Of a stretch of 64,000 nt of DNA, positions 9,302 through 17,724 are shown piece after piece; the stretch's first letter is position 1; each line of letters starts with the position of its first letter. The DNA is taken from positions 558,001 through 622,000 of the forward strand of contig NZ_JACHCZ010000002.1 of assembly GCF_014207255.1 (NCBI RefSeq). Reading direction: 5' to 3'. The notes under the pieces are model-generated. The model saw only the letters and a list, made by a program, of their open reading frames with translations. It had not been told where the DNA came from and searched no databases. Made by a program: the position numbers and the translations under genes. The stretch is from Pseudomonas sp. JAI120 (GTDB taxonomy: Bacteria; Pseudomonadota; Gammaproteobacteria; Pseudomonadales; Pseudomonadaceae).

Positions 9302-9952
9302 TTAATGCTGCGAAATAGACTCAAGTTGTTGCAAGAGCAGCGCCGCCTGGGTCCGCGTGCGCACCCCCAATTTGCGAAAGATCGCCGTGACGTGAGCCTT
9401 GATGGTCGCTTCCGACACACTCAGCTCGTAGGCGATCTGCTTGTTCAGCAAACCTTCGCAGACCATGGTCAGCACTCGAAACTGCTGGGGCGTCAGGCTG
9501 GCCAGGCCATCGCGGGCGGCCTTGGCTTCGTCGGACACGTTGATTTGTTCAAACGCTTGGGGCGGCCAGGAAACATCACCGTCCAACACTGCGCGCACGG
9601 CCTTCTGAATATCTTCCATCGCGCTGGACTTTGGAATGAAGCCACTGGCGCCAAATTCCTTGGAGCGCACCACTACGTCGGCGTCTTCCTGGGCAGAGAC
9701 CATCACCACGGGGATCTGAGGGTATTGCCCACGCAGGAGCACCAGCCCCGAGAAACCGTAGGCGCCAGGCATGTTCAGGTCGAGCAGCACCAGGTCCCAA
9801 TCGGATTTTTCAGTAAGGCGGGCTTCCAGCTCGGCAATGCTGGCCACTTCAACCAGGCGCACGTCGGGGCCAAGACCCAGGGTCACGGCCTGATGCAGCG
9901 CACTGCGAAACAGCGGGTGGTCATCGGCTATCAGGATTTCGTATGTGGCCAT
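9302..9952 (-). CDS. erdR: LuxR-type response regulator ErdR (CrbR-like)
   Basis: A 216-residue NarL/FixJ-type response regulator. The receiver starts ILIADDHPLFRSAL with the phosphoacceptor Asp58 in VLLDLNMPG. The C-terminal LuxR HTH includes LLNKQIAYELSVSEATIKAH. Order with dgkA and the DTW protein matches the P. aeruginosa PA3603-PA3606 region, where the regulator is ErdR, linked to ethanol and acetate metabolism; the name is assigned by synteny and general resemblance. No sensor kinase is adjacent, consistent with an orphan regulator. Confidence 0.82.
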   Translation of the reverse strand: MATYEILIADDHPLFRSALHQAVTLGLGPDVRLVEVASIAELEARLTEKSDWDLVLLDLNMPGAYGFSGLVLLRGQYPQIPVVMVSAQEDADVVVRSKEFGASGFIPKSSAMEDIQKAVRAVLDGDVSWPPQAFEQINVSDEAKAARDGLASLTPQQFRVLTMVCEGLLNKQIAYELSVSEATIKAHVTAIFRKLGVRTRTQAALLLQQLESISQH

Positions 9953-10213
9953 TGATTAAATGATCCTGTTTTTTATGGCAGCCCTGATGGGTTCAGGGTT
10001 CGCCAGTACACCAGGCAACGGCCAGGCAGCCATTGCCACAGGGCAGGTTCAACGTCAAAAGCACCTGAATCGACGTCGAAAATTCACGGTTGCGCCCCAA
10101 TCGGCGCCCAGCATGCCCAGCGCAGCCTGGGGGGTCAAGCACTACGCCCATGGGCATTTTAGCGAGGTGCGGGTTTACGCTGCCATCATGCAAACGTCGC
10201 CTGGCTATCGCGC
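9953..10213. other. Intergenic region upstream of erdR
   Basis: Some 260 bases between the erdR start and the end of the tapT-like gene on the same strand. Small open frames exist on both strands but lack ribosome sites and recognisable protein character. It probably contains the erdR promoter; no clear site was recognised. Confidence 0.5.
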
Positions 10214-10924
10214 TTATATATAGGGTGCAAGACGAGTATGGACGCTGTCGGCCGGATCCAGTGGCAACTGGAACTTTGCGGCCAGGTAATGGGTGCTGAA
10301 TACGTCAAGATAGGCGTCCAGCACTTCGCTTGCCGCGGCGTCATCGGCCAGCTCCAGGCACAGGGCCGCGACTTCGGCGGTGCAGAAATGGTCGTCGCGC
10401 TTGGAGCGGCGCAGTTTGTAGCGCGAGAGCTGCTCCGGCGCCAGACTCAATACCGGCAGATGCTCCAGATAAGGGCTCTTGCGGAACATCTTGCGCGCTT
10501 CGCTCCAGGTGCCATCCAGCAGGATGAACAGCGGGCGCCTGCCTTCTGCCACCGTCACGGTACTGACGACACGCTCGGCGGCCACGAATTCGCCGGGGAA
10601 CACGATGTAGGGCTGCCACTGCGGGTCAGCGAGCAGGGTGAGCAAATCCGGGTCGACTTCGGTGCGCGACCAGGCGAAGGCGGTAGTGTCGTCGATAACA
10701 TCGGCGATCAGCCAGCCAGTGTTGCTGGGCTTCATCGGTTCGACATCGTGCATCAGCAGGCACATGGCAGACCTGGCTGCGACCCGGGGGCGCCAGGCGC
10801 ACAGGCAATACTCGGGAATGACCCGGCAGCCGGGACAGCGTTCGGCACGGGAGCCTCGATTGACGAAGGGCTTGATCGCGCGTGCCAGTCGCTGGGTACG
10901 CAGGCGGGAGACGGCGTGGCTCAT
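10214..10924 (-). CDS. tapT: DTW-domain tRNA-uridine aminocarboxypropyltransferase (TapT-like)
   Basis: A 236-residue DTW-domain protein. The N-terminal CPGCRVIPEYCLCAWRP supplies zinc-type cysteines, and the family motif DGTW appears in LFILLDGTWSEARKM (residues ~130-145). An SxxP-like core and a C-terminal HYLAAKFQLPLD region follow. E. coli TapT (YfiP) adds the acp group to U47 of tRNA from S-adenosylmethionine, and that reaction is the likely function here. It stands alone, divergent from the QSregVF gene. Confidence 0.85.
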   Translation of the reverse strand: MSHAVSRLRTQRLARAIKPFVNRGSRAERCPGCRVIPEYCLCAWRPRVAARSAMCLLMHDVEPMKPSNTGWLIADVIDDTTAFAWSRTEVDPDLLTLLADPQWQPYIVFPGEFVAAERVVSTVTVAEGRRPLFILLDGTWSEARKMFRKSPYLEHLPVLSLAPEQLSRYKLRRSKRDDHFCTAEVAALCLELADDAAASEVLDAYLDVFSTHYLAAKFQLPLDPADSVHTRLAPYI

Positions 10925-11031
10925 CGGATGCGCCGTACAGAGGGGTAGATCGACACGGACAAAACTCGTGAAAGGCTGAAGTGGCCGCAGTTTACCAGCG
11001 ATACGCCTGGCTGTAGTGGCAAGGCGTCACC

Positions 11032-11037
11032 TATAAT
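11032..11037 (+). promoter_or_regulatory. Possible -10 box for the QSregVF gene
   Basis: A perfect TATAAT 67 bases before the start codon in an otherwise GC-rich spacer. The -35 region about 17 bases upstream (GGCTGT) is poor, so this is a weak call. Confidence 0.35.
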
Positions 11038-11103
11038 TGCGCGCCACTGAACGCACAGCGCAGTGGCTGGTCTATGCACCAGTAACCGAATCAGGAGAGT
11101 TTC

Positions 11104-11544
11104 ATGCTGCGTTCCATGCTGCGTCTTGCCGCCCCATCCATCGCACTTGCGCTGGTACTGCCTGTGGGCGCCCAGGCGGCCTCGCTGCTGGAGGCCCAAA
11201 TGAACCGGAAGCTGCAAAGCGTCGCTGCTGAAAGTAACAAGGACCTGCCCCGGGAAATCGACGAGAAAACCCTCGAAGTCGCCTACACCGTTGAAGGCAT
11301 GCAGTTGATCGATCACCTGAGCGTCTTGCCCGACCGTGCCGAACAAATGCGCGCCAACCCCAAGGCTGTGTACTTCCAACTCGGGCAAAGCGTGTGCCTG
11401 AACAAAGGTTATCGCGAGCTGATGGCCAAGGGCGCAGTGATGCGCTACGAAATCACCGAGAACAAGACCAACCGTCCTGTGGCATCGGTGAAGTTCGTGG
11501 AAGCGGATTGCCCGGCACCGGCTGCCGCCAAGAAGAAAAAGTAA
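11104..11544 (+). CDS. QSregVF-family secreted protein (PA3611-like)
   Basis: A 146-residue exported protein. A signal peptide (MLRSMLRLAAPSIALALVLP..GAQAA, cleavage near residue 25) precedes a ~110-residue domain with SVCLNKGYRELMAKGAVMRY and VKFVEADCPAP. Two cysteines could form a disulphide, and a basic Lys-rich tail ends the protein. The layout and neighbouring tapT-like gene match P. aeruginosa PA3611, a quorum-sensing-regulated virulence-factor family (QSregVF) of unclear mechanism. AGGAG precedes the ATG. In PAO1, as I recall, potABCD lies between PA3606 and PA3611; it is absent here. Confidence 0.8.
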   Translation: MLRSMLRLAAPSIALALVLPVGAQAASLLEAQMNRKLQSVAAESNKDLPREIDEKTLEVAYTVEGMQLIDHLSVLPDRAEQMRANPKAVYFQLGQSVCLNKGYRELMAKGAVMRYEITENKTNRPVASVKFVEADCPAPAAAKKKK

Positions 11545-11559
11545 TCTTCGCTAGCCCTC

Positions 11560-11583
11560 GCGCGCTGCTGTCCAGTAGCGCGC
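11560..11583 (+). terminator. Strong palindrome downstream of QSregVF gene
   Basis: GCGCGCTGCTG and its near-complement AGCGCGC form a GC-rich hairpin 15 bases after the stop. No T-run follows, so it may be a 3' stabiliser or Rho-dependent end rather than a classical terminator. The rest of the 11545-11919 spacer holds no recognisable gene. Confidence 0.5.
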
Positions 11584-11919
11584 ACTCCCCCGCGTCAACT
11601 CCCTGAACATCGCTGAACTACCTGATGAGCGACCAATAAGCGGTTGCCAGCCAAGGGTTTTTCGGCCCATCATCAAGTCATCCCAATCGCCCGTTCATAA
11701 CGGCTCCCGTGCTGTTCTGTAACAATTTCTGAGCAAAACAGGGTTGCCCTCCTGCGACTTGCAGTGCAAAGGTTTTTTAAATCACAAGGAACATACAGAG
11801 CCCGTTTGTCGCCTGGCAAACATGTGCAATGCCTTGGGCATGCAGCGACACAAGCAGTGTCGTGGCCCCGGACGAATTTCTCGCCGCAGGCCCAGCCTCT
11901 GTGAAGAAGGAGAAGTTGA

Positions 11920-13032
11920 ATGCCTTACGAACCGAATGACAGCCTGATCCGGCATTTTGAAGAAAACGGCGCTGACCTTACGCAGCAGGTCGAAGCTCAA
12001 CTCCAGCAGATCGCCCCCAACAGCCCGAATATCCCCCTGTATCGCGACATGATTCTGACCGTGCTACGGATGGCCCAGGACGACCGCAACCGCTGGAACG
12101 CCAAGATCACCTTGCAAGCCATTCGCGAACTGGACCACGCCTTCCGCGTACTCGAACAGTTCAAGGGGCGCCGCAAAGTCACGGTGTTCGGCTCGGCACG
12201 CACCCCGGTGGAAAGCCCGCTGTACGCCTTGGCCCGCGAGGTGGGTGCCGCACTGGCACGCTCGGACCTGATGGTGATCACCGGTGGCGGCGGCGGCATC
12301 ATGGCGGCAGCCCACGAAGGGGCTGGCCTGGAACACAGCCTGGGCTTCAACATTACCCTGCCGTTTGAACAGCATGCCAACCCAACCATCGATGGCACCG
12401 AGAACCTGCTGTCCTTCCACTTCTTCTTTACCCGCAAGCTGTTCTTCGTCAAGGAAGCCGATGCGCTGGTGCTGTGCCCGGGTGGTTTCGGCACACTGGA
12501 TGAAGCCCTGGAAGTATTGACCCTGATCCAGACCGGCAAAAGCCCGCTGGTGCCGGTGGTGTTGCTGGATGCGCCGGGTGGCGGTTTCTGGCAGGGGGCC
12601 CTGGACTTTATCCGTAGCCAACTGGAAGCCAATCGCTACATCCTGCCCACTGACCTCAAGCTGGTACGCCTGGTGTACAGCGCTGAAGAGGCAGTGGAAG
12701 AGATCAATAGGTTTTATGCCAACTTCCATTCCACGCGCTGGTTGAAACGTGAGTTTGTGGTGCGCATGAATCACCCGCTCAGTGATCGAGCGCTGGCTCA
12801 TTTGCAGAGTGAATTTTCCAGCCTGCGGTTGAGTGGAGAATTCCAGCAGCTTGCCTATACGGGCGAGGAGCATGATGAGCCGAAGTTCAGCCATTTGACG
12901 CGGTTGGTGTTCAACTTCAATGGCCGCGACCAGGGCCGGCTGCGGGAGCTGGTGGATTACATCAACTTGCCGGAGAACTGGGCGCAGGCCCAGGGGAAGA
13001 CGCAACAGCGGGTAGCGCCGCAGCCGGCGTGA
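11920..13032 (+). CDS. LOG-family nucleotide-processing protein
   Basis: A 370-residue protein with a lysine-decarboxylase-like/LOG Rossmann domain: VTVFGSARTP (residue ~87), VITGGGGGIMAAAHEGA with the glycine-rich nucleotide loop, and the signature PGGFGTLDEALEVLTL (~187-202). LOG enzymes hydrolyse nucleoside monophosphates such as cytokinin precursors, and relatives such as PpnN act on purine nucleotides. The extra ~75 N-terminal and ~100 C-terminal residues mark the long TIGR00730-related class in Pseudomonas. AAGGAG precedes the ATG at good spacing. It is monocistronic, with a terminator at 13060. Confidence 0.88.
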   Translation: MPYEPNDSLIRHFEENGADLTQQVEAQLQQIAPNSPNIPLYRDMILTVLRMAQDDRNRWNAKITLQAIRELDHAFRVLEQFKGRRKVTVFGSARTPVESPLYALAREVGAALARSDLMVITGGGGGIMAAAHEGAGLEHSLGFNITLPFEQHANPTIDGTENLLSFHFFFTRKLFFVKEADALVLCPGGFGTLDEALEVLTLIQTGKSPLVPVVLLDAPGGGFWQGALDFIRSQLEANRYILPTDLKLVRLVYSAEEAVEEINRFYANFHSTRWLKREFVVRMNHPLSDRALAHLQSEFSSLRLSGEFQQLAYTGEEHDEPKFSHLTRLVFNFNGRDQGRLRELVDYINLPENWAQAQGKTQQRVAPQPA

Positions 13033-13059
13033 AATCCAGAAACGCAGAATCCAGAAACG

Positions 13060-13095
13060 AAAAAAGGCCCGCTATTTTCATAGCGGGCCTTTTTT
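13060..13095 (+). terminator. Intrinsic terminator of the LOG-family gene
   Basis: AAAAAAGGCCCGCTA and TAGCGGGCCTTTTTT form a perfect stem with A- and T-runs, so it can also work in the reverse direction. Confidence 0.9.
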
Positions 13096-13129
13096 GGGTG
13101 TTTCAGGTTTAGATCGAAGGTAAGGCCAT

Positions 13130-13176
13130 TGGGGCTGCTTCGCAGCCCGACGCGGGGCAAGCCCGCTCGCCACAAC
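13130..13176. repeat. REP-like element
   Basis: GGGGCTGCTTCGCAGCCC followed by GCGGGGCAAGCCCGC is a pair of short palindromes like other Pseudomonas REP units in this window, in the spacer between converging transcripts. Confidence 0.6.
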
Positions 13177-13223
13177 AAGCCCATTCACCACACTACAAGG
13201 CCGTTCATCACACAACAAAGTGT

Positions 13224-13691
13224 TCAGTCGTCCATATCTCGACCGCTGAGTAAGCGGCTGATCATTTCCATCGAAAAACCGCGATAACTCAAGAAACGCC
13301 CCTGCTTCGCACGGTCCCTGGCATCGATGGGGAGATGACCAGAAAATTTGCGACGCCAGGTGTCTTCCAGTTGCGCCTGCCAACTGATACCGCACTCACG
13401 CAAGGCAAGGTCGATATCGGCGCGCTGTAAACCGCGCTGGCTCAGCTCTTCGCGAATCCGCGCGGGGCCGTAGCCGGAGCGGGCTCGGTAGGAGACAAAA
13501 CTTTCGAGGTAACGGGCTTCCGAAAGCAGCCCCTCTTCCGTCAAACGGTCAAGGGCAGTTTCGATCATCTCGGGTTCCGCGCCGCGCTGACGCAGTTTAC
13601 GCGTCAGCTCGACTCGACCGTGCTCGCGGCGAGCGAGCAGGTCCATTGCGGTGCGCCGAACGGCGACAAGTGTATCCAGTACAACAGTCAT
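13224..13691 (-). CDS. recX: Regulatory protein RecX
   Basis: A 155-residue all-helical RecX protein that inhibits RecA filament extension. Three tandem three-helix repeats are visible, with motifs [40 protein letters not shown] and [18 protein letters not shown]. It starts 8 bases after the recA stop and is almost certainly cotranscribed with recA from the SOS-controlled promoter. Length is standard. Confidence 0.95.
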   Translation of the reverse strand: MTVVLDTLVAVRRTAMDLLARREHGRVELTRKLRQRGAEPEMIETALDRLTEEGLLSEARYLESFVSYRARSGYGPARIREELSQRGLQRADIDLALRECGISWQAQLEDTWRRKFSGHLPIDARDRAKQGRFLSYRGFSMEMISRLLSGRDMDD

Positions 13692-13699
13692 CGTTTGCT

Positions 13700-14758
13700 T
13701 CAGATGTCAGTGTCGGCTTCTTCTACTTCTTCAACCGGCTCGCGGTTGGCGGCAGCTTTCACGTCTGGTGCTGGGGTCAGCAGCTTGTCGCGAATCTGCT
13801 TCTCAAGCGTGGCAGCGATATCCGGGTTGTCCGCCAGGAACTTGGCCGAGTTGGCCTTGCCCTGACCGATCTTGCTGCCGTTATAGGCATACCAGGCACC
13901 GGACTTCTCGACGAAGCCGTGCAGCACGCCCAGATCGATCATCTCGCCGTTCAGGTAGATACCCTTGCCGTAGAGAATCTGGAATTCAGCCTGGCGGAAA
14001 GGCGGAGCCACTTTGTTCTTCACGACCTTGACGCGGGTTTCGCTACCCACAACCTCATCACCCTCTTTCACCGCGCCAGTACGGCGGATGTCCAGACGGA
14101 CCGACGCGTAGAACTTCAGCGCGTTACCACCGGTGGTGGTTTCCGGGCTGCCGAACATCACGCCGATCTTCATACGGATCTGGTTGATGAAGATCACCAG
14201 GCAGTTGGCGTTCTTGATGTTACCGGTGATTTTACGCAGCGCCTGGGACATCAGGCGGGCTTGCAGGCCCACGTGCATGTCGCCCATTTCGCCTTCGATT
14301 TCTGCCTTGGGTACCAGAGCTGCCACGGAGTCGACCACGATCACGTCGATGGCGTTGGAGCGCACCAGCATGTCGGTGATTTCCAGGGCTTGCTCACCAG
14401 TGTCCGGCTGGGACACCAGCAGGTCGTCAACGTTGACGCCCAGCTTGCCGGCGTATTCAGGATCCAGGGCGTGCTCGGCGTCGACGAACGCGCACGTGGC
14501 GCCCATTTTTTGCGCTTGGGCAATCACCGACAGGGTCAGGGTAGTTTTACCGGAAGATTCAGGGCCGTAGATTTCAACGATACGGCCTTTTGGCAGGCCG
14601 CCAATGCCGAGCGCGATGTCCAGACCCAGAGAGCCAGTGGAAATAGCCGGGATCGCCTGACGGTCGTGATCGCCCATACGCATTACGGCACCCTTGCCGA
14701 ATTGACGTTCGATCTGACCCAGGGCCGCAGCCAAGGCTTTCTTCTTGTTGTCGTCCAT
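13700..14758 (-). CDS. recA: Recombinase RecA
   Basis: A 352-residue strand-exchange ATPase and SOS co-protease. The N-terminus is [20 protein letters not shown], Walker A reads GPESSGKTT, and loop L2 has [20 protein letters not shown]. The acidic C-terminal tail ends [10 protein letters not shown]. The frame extends 23 codons further upstream, but the ATG at 14758 follows GAGG and is the universal RecA start. A LexA box lies 41 bases upstream. recX follows. Confidence 0.99.
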   Translation of the reverse strand: MDDNKKKALAAALGQIERQFGKGAVMRMGDHDRQAIPAISTGSLGLDIALGIGGLPKGRIVEIYGPESSGKTTLTLSVIAQAQKMGATCAFVDAEHALDPEYAGKLGVNVDDLLVSQPDTGEQALEITDMLVRSNAIDVIVVDSVAALVPKAEIEGEMGDMHVGLQARLMSQALRKITGNIKNANCLVIFINQIRMKIGVMFGSPETTTGGNALKFYASVRLDIRRTGAVKEGDEVVGSETRVKVVKNKVAPPFRQAEFQILYGKGIYLNGEMIDLGVLHGFVEKSGAWYAYNGSKIGQGKANSAKFLADNPDIAATLEKQIRDKLLTPAPDVKAAANREPVEEVEEADTDI

Positions 14759-14798
14759 TAAAGTCCTCACGTAATCAATAAGGCCTGACGGCCAACAC

Positions 14799-14814
14799 CT
14801 GTATAAGTAGACAG
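14799..14814 (-). promoter_or_regulatory. LexA (SOS) box of recA
   Basis: On the minus strand the site reads CTGTCTACTTATACAG, an exact CTGT-N8-ACAG match with the AT-rich centre expected for LexA. It is correctly placed upstream of recA. Confidence 0.9.
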
Positions 14815-14841
14815 TATTGTTCCACAAAGATCAGAGATCGC

Positions 14842-15342
14842 CTACCCCTGATTTTCTATTTCTGCTGCAGCTCGTCGCAACAAGCCCTCCAGCGCGGCCT
14901 TCACCGTTTGTCGGCGGACCTCATCGCGGTTGCCGGGGAAGTGCGCAAGCTCGGCCGTGACCTCCTCGCCAACACCAAAGGCCAACCATACGGTGCCCAC
15001 CGGTTTGTCCGCCGAACCACCATCCGGCCCCGCCACACCGCTGACCGCCACGGCAAAGCGCGCCAGGCTTTTCTCCTGGGCGCCGCGCACCATGGCCTCC
15101 ACCACTTCCTGGCTGACCGCCCCAACCTTTGGAAACAACGTCTCCGGCACATTCAACTGCCGGGTCTTCTGCCGATTGGAATAGGTGACATACCCCGCCT
15201 CGAACCAGGCCGAACTTCCCGGGATCCGCGTAATGGCCTCGGCGATACCGCCACCGGTACAGGATTCGGCCGTGGTGACGTGGGCATTGAGCACCTGCAG
15301 GCGGCGACCCAGTTCAGCGGCAAGTTGAGTGATTTCCTTCAC
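14842..15342 (-). CDS. pncC: Nicotinamide-nucleotide amidase PncC (CinA C-terminal domain)
   Basis: A 166-residue stand-alone CinA C-terminal domain. It deamidates nicotinamide mononucleotide in the pyridine nucleotide cycle. The catalytic-site segment TTAESCTGGGIAEAI (residues ~23-37), SNRQKTRQL and VSGVAGPDGGSADKPVGTVW are all intact. The gene sits immediately upstream of recA, the classical cinA-recA neighbourhood, though the LexA box between shows recA has its own promoter. It marks the left host border of the tailocin remnant. Confidence 0.93.
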   Translation of the reverse strand: MKEITQLAAELGRRLQVLNAHVTTAESCTGGGIAEAITRIPGSSAWFEAGYVTYSNRQKTRQLNVPETLFPKVGAVSQEVVEAMVRGAQEKSLARFAVAVSGVAGPDGGSADKPVGTVWLAFGVGEEVTAELAHFPGNRDEVRRQTVKAALEGLLRRAAAEIENQG

Positions 15343-15423
15343 GACGGTCTCCAGAAGTGGGCGGGGGTTTGCCTACCCTACAGGAGCAAATCGCTCATGC
15401 AAGCGACAGACGGGAACAAGAGA

Positions 15424-15924
15424 TTAGCGGGTGACAGCGCGCACATAAGCCTGGCAAGCGCGCAAGGCGATCAGTCCTTGGTCGCCGGCATCGGTGATGC
15501 CGATAATTCGTTGAGCATGCGCCGGGTCAAGTCGGGCTCGCGCGGCTGCATGAACCACGCGGACGGCGGTGGCGGCGGTTGGCATTGCACAGCCACTGGC
15601 GGGCTCGGCTGCGTCGAGAAGGACTGACAACCGCACATCAGCAGTGGCCAGGCGGTCGCGCAGAGCAGCCTGGTTATGTTGCGCATCGCTTAACTCCCGA
15701 GCATGGTGTTGGGCGCTGGCACTGAGCTGTTGCTCCAGGGCCAGCCGTTTGTCCTGCTGTACCTGTTGCTGGCGCAGGGCTGCCTGGGTTTGTTGACTGA
15801 GCGCCTGGGCATGGACAGCCGCTTGCCGCTCCAACTGCGCCCCCAATCGCCAAGCCTGTACTTGCCAGGTCACCGCCACTAACAGGCAAACGCCGATCAA
15901 TCGCCAAGCCCCTAGGAAGCGCAT
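15424..15924 (-). CDS. Rz-type inner-membrane spanin
   Basis: A 166-residue i-spanin. One N-terminal membrane segment (residues ~5-25, GAWRLIGVCLLVAVTWQVQ) is followed by a long Gln/Ala-rich coiled coil (~25-100) and a C-terminal globular part. Spanins join inner and outer membranes in the last step of phage lysis. The ATG at 15924 overlaps the endolysin stop by 13 bases. The Rz1 partner is nested within it in another frame. It is the last gene of the tailocin before pncC. Confidence 0.85.
   Translation of the reverse strand: MRFLGAWRLIGVCLLVAVTWQVQAWRLGAQLERQAAVHAQALSQQTQAALRQQQVQQDKRLALEQQLSASAQHHARELSDAQHNQAALRDRLATADVRLSVLLDAAEPASGCAMPTAATAVRVVHAAARARLDPAHAQRIIGITDAGDQGLIALRACQAYVRAVTR
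15471..15686 (-). CDS. Rz1-type outer-membrane spanin lipoprotein, nested in Rz
   Basis: A 71-residue proline-rich lipoprotein encoded wholly inside the Rz gene in a different frame. A short signal ends in a lipobox-like LLMCG before Cys20, and the mature part has PSPPVAVQCQPPPPPSAWF, typical of Rz1. GGGAG stands 7 bases before the ATG. The nested layout, lipobox and Pro-rich stretch together make it a genuine gene rather than a shadow. Confidence 0.82.
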   Translation of the reverse strand: MRNITRLLCATAWPLLMCGCQSFSTQPSPPVAVQCQPPPPPSAWFMQPREPDLTRRMLNELSASPMPATKD

Positions 15925-16469
15925 AACACCGCCTTCGCCAGCGCCCACAATCGCAAGCGATCCTCGAGCCCATTCAACCCGCCGTTGATCCGCCGTGTGA
16001 TGGCGGTGAACTGATCCTTGTCTGCCAGCTCATTCAGGCCATTGCTCTGCCAGAACCAGGCGGCCGACTCAGCCGCCCATTGTGGTTGCTCCAACAACAT
16101 GGGATATCTCAACAGACGATCATCACCAAACAACGCCTGGCTGCATGCCAGGTAATTGCGCCGACCGGTGATCTGGATCAGCCCCCTGCCCCGGTACAAC
16201 TGACCATCGCCATCCGCTTCAGAGGTGTTGCCCAGGCGCGCGGCCAGGCTGCCGGTGTCGTATTTGCTCAGGTAGTGATCGCTGCCCAGTTCACGGACGT
16301 AACGCAGTTCGCCGGATTCGTGGCCAATCTGGGCGAGGAAGGCGGCGATGCGCTTCGCACGGTTGATCTCGAAACGAACGAAAGCCGCATTCAAGGGCGC
16401 TAAAAAAAGGCCCGCTCTAAGGCGGGCATCCGGCATAACGCCAAGCAGTTGGGGGAGTGTTATCACCAT
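15912..16469 (-). CDS. Glycoside hydrolase family 19 endolysin
   Basis: A 185-residue chitinase-like muramidase of the pyocin lytic-enzyme type (compare PA0629). The catalytic region carries AQIGHESGELRYVREL (Glu near residue 52), YRGRGLIQITGRRNY (second catalytic region) and AAWFWQSNGLNELAD. There is no signal peptide, so it needs the holin for release. The ATG at 16469 follows GAGAG; the frame extends upstream into gpD sequence. Its 5' end encodes a terminator-like hairpin (16403-16428), described separately. Confidence 0.9.
   Translation of the reverse strand: MVITLPQLLGVMPDARLRAGLFLAPLNAAFVRFEINRAKRIAAFLAQIGHESGELRYVRELGSDHYLSKYDTGSLAARLGNTSEADGDGQLYRGRGLIQITGRRNYLACSQALFGDDRLLRYPMLLEQPQWAAESAAWFWQSNGLNELADKDQFTAITRRINGGLNGLEDRLRLWALAKAVLCAS
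16403..16428 (-). terminator. Terminator-like hairpin inside the endolysin coding sequence
   Basis: On the minus strand GCCCGC-CTTAGA-GCGGGC is followed by CTTTTTTT: a 6-bp GC-only stem and a U-run, all the marks of an intrinsic terminator. It falls at codons 14-22 of the endolysin gene. It may set lysis timing or level, or may be coincidental. Confidence 0.6.
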
Positions 16470-16491
16470 TGGTTTTACTCTCGAAAAGTAG

Positions 16492-17502
16492 CTATCTCGA
16501 CAACCCACCGGCCGTAATCGAACTGCGGTATCCCGTCGCCGGATCGCCGACATGAACCACCTGCCTTATCGACCATCGCCCCTGCATATAGGACGGCCAG
16601 CTCTCATCCAGCACTAACAGCCCTTCCGCGGCCAACAATGGATTGCCCGGGCAATCGATCAGCAACTTTAAATTTTCACGCCCCACACGGCGTAGTTCGC
16701 CTTCGGCAACGGCGCGGGCTTCGGCTTCGTTCTGGTAGCGTTGGCGTAAGGTTTTGAACGGGGCGTTCCCCACCTGGACTACGCGCTGCTTGCCGGCTGA
16801 GGCATCCCACCAACTGGCGCGGCAGCCTTCGTATTTCGAGCGGGATTTTTCGTCGAGTTTGGCGGTAATGAAGCTCTGTTCACCGGGGCGGTTATCATCC
16901 GTCACGGACAGCTTCACTTCCGGCAGTAGCTGGCCGGAGAGCGACTTGACTCGGCCGGCTTCGGCCAACACATAGAGTTCGTTAAACGGTTTGGTCACCG
17001 CACTATAGAGTCGGGCAAGGCGCGAAATGAACGCCATGTCGCTTTCGTTGGACTGGTCGATGTGCGCGATCGCAATCCCCTCCAGCGCTGGCGCCACTCG
17101 CGGTGAATAGCCGTGACGACTGACCAGTCGGCGAAACAGCGCGCCCAGGGTGGTCGGACCGTAACTGGCGGATCGACGCTGGCGGTAACCCGTTGCATCG
17201 ACCACGCTGAAGGGCGCTGCGGTGGCTACGATCATCAAGCGCATGGGAAACAGCACCGGGGTCCGTTGGGTGACGACAAACTCGCCCTTCTCCACCAACC
17301 CCGATTCCAGGTAACCGACACGCAAGCCGGTCTTGCCGTTCAGAGTGGGCAGGCCGTCCAGCCCCTCGATATTGAGGGTCAGCTCCAGCCGGTCACTCTC
17401 AATGCCCGCAGCGTCAGTGTGGCTCCAGCGCATCAGGCGTTGATTGAGCAGCGCCGCGTTGGCGCCATAAAACTCGACGATAGGCGTAAATCCCTGTGCC
17501 AT
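16492..17502 (-). CDS. Phage late control protein D (tail hub, gpD)
   Basis: A 336-residue P2 gpD-type tail hub protein, which links the tail tube to the central spike. It begins MAQGFTPIVEFYGANAALLN and has the conserved middle VSRHGYSPRVAPALEGI and the QSNESDMAFISRLARLY segment shared with Mu gp44 and T4 gp27 folds. Length (~335) is normal and no break is seen. It follows gpX by 9 bases in the ordinary P2/R-pyocin order U-X-D. Confidence 0.9.
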   Translation of the reverse strand: MAQGFTPIVEFYGANAALLNQRLMRWSHTDAAGIESDRLELTLNIEGLDGLPTLNGKTGLRVGYLESGLVEKGEFVVTQRTPVLFPMRLMIVATAAPFSVVDATGYRQRRSASYGPTTLGALFRRLVSRHGYSPRVAPALEGIAIAHIDQSNESDMAFISRLARLYSAVTKPFNELYVLAEAGRVKSLSGQLLPEVKLSVTDDNRPGEQSFITAKLDEKSRSKYEGCRASWWDASAGKQRVVQVGNAPFKTLRQRYQNEAEARAVAEGELRRVGRENLKLLIDCPGNPLLAAEGLLVLDESWPSYMQGRWSIRQVVHVGDPATGYRSSITAGGLSR

Positions 17503-17511
17503 GCAGCCTCC

Positions 17512-17724
17512 TTAATCCCAGGCCAAAACGGGTCGCACAGCACCTGACCGAGCGTGCAATTCCGGCACGATCACCCACACGCCGGCCGGTAGCACCGGGC
17601 CATATTCGGCAAGCTCGGGGTTCAGGCGCCAGAGGGTTTCTTCCGCTGCGTCATCGCAACGGCCCAACTCCCGATAAAGCAACAGATTGACCGAATCACC
17701 GGCGATACTTCGCACTCTACGCAT
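17512..17724 (-). CDS. Tail protein X (LysM-like)
   Basis: A 70-residue gpX homologue with a compact LysM-like fold: the GDSVNLLLYRELGR segment and a closing LPAGVWVIVPEL. In P2 it is needed for tail completion. It overlaps the end of gpU by 8 bases and precedes gpD, the canonical order. Confidence 0.88.
   Translation of the reverse strand: MRRVRSIAGDSVNLLLYRELGRCDDAAEETLWRLNPELAEYGPVLPAGVWVIVPELHARSGAVRPVLAWD

Noticed and set aside
9960..10223. 87-codon plus frame upstream of erdR
   Set aside because: No ribosome site and no recognisable protein features; lies in promoter DNA.
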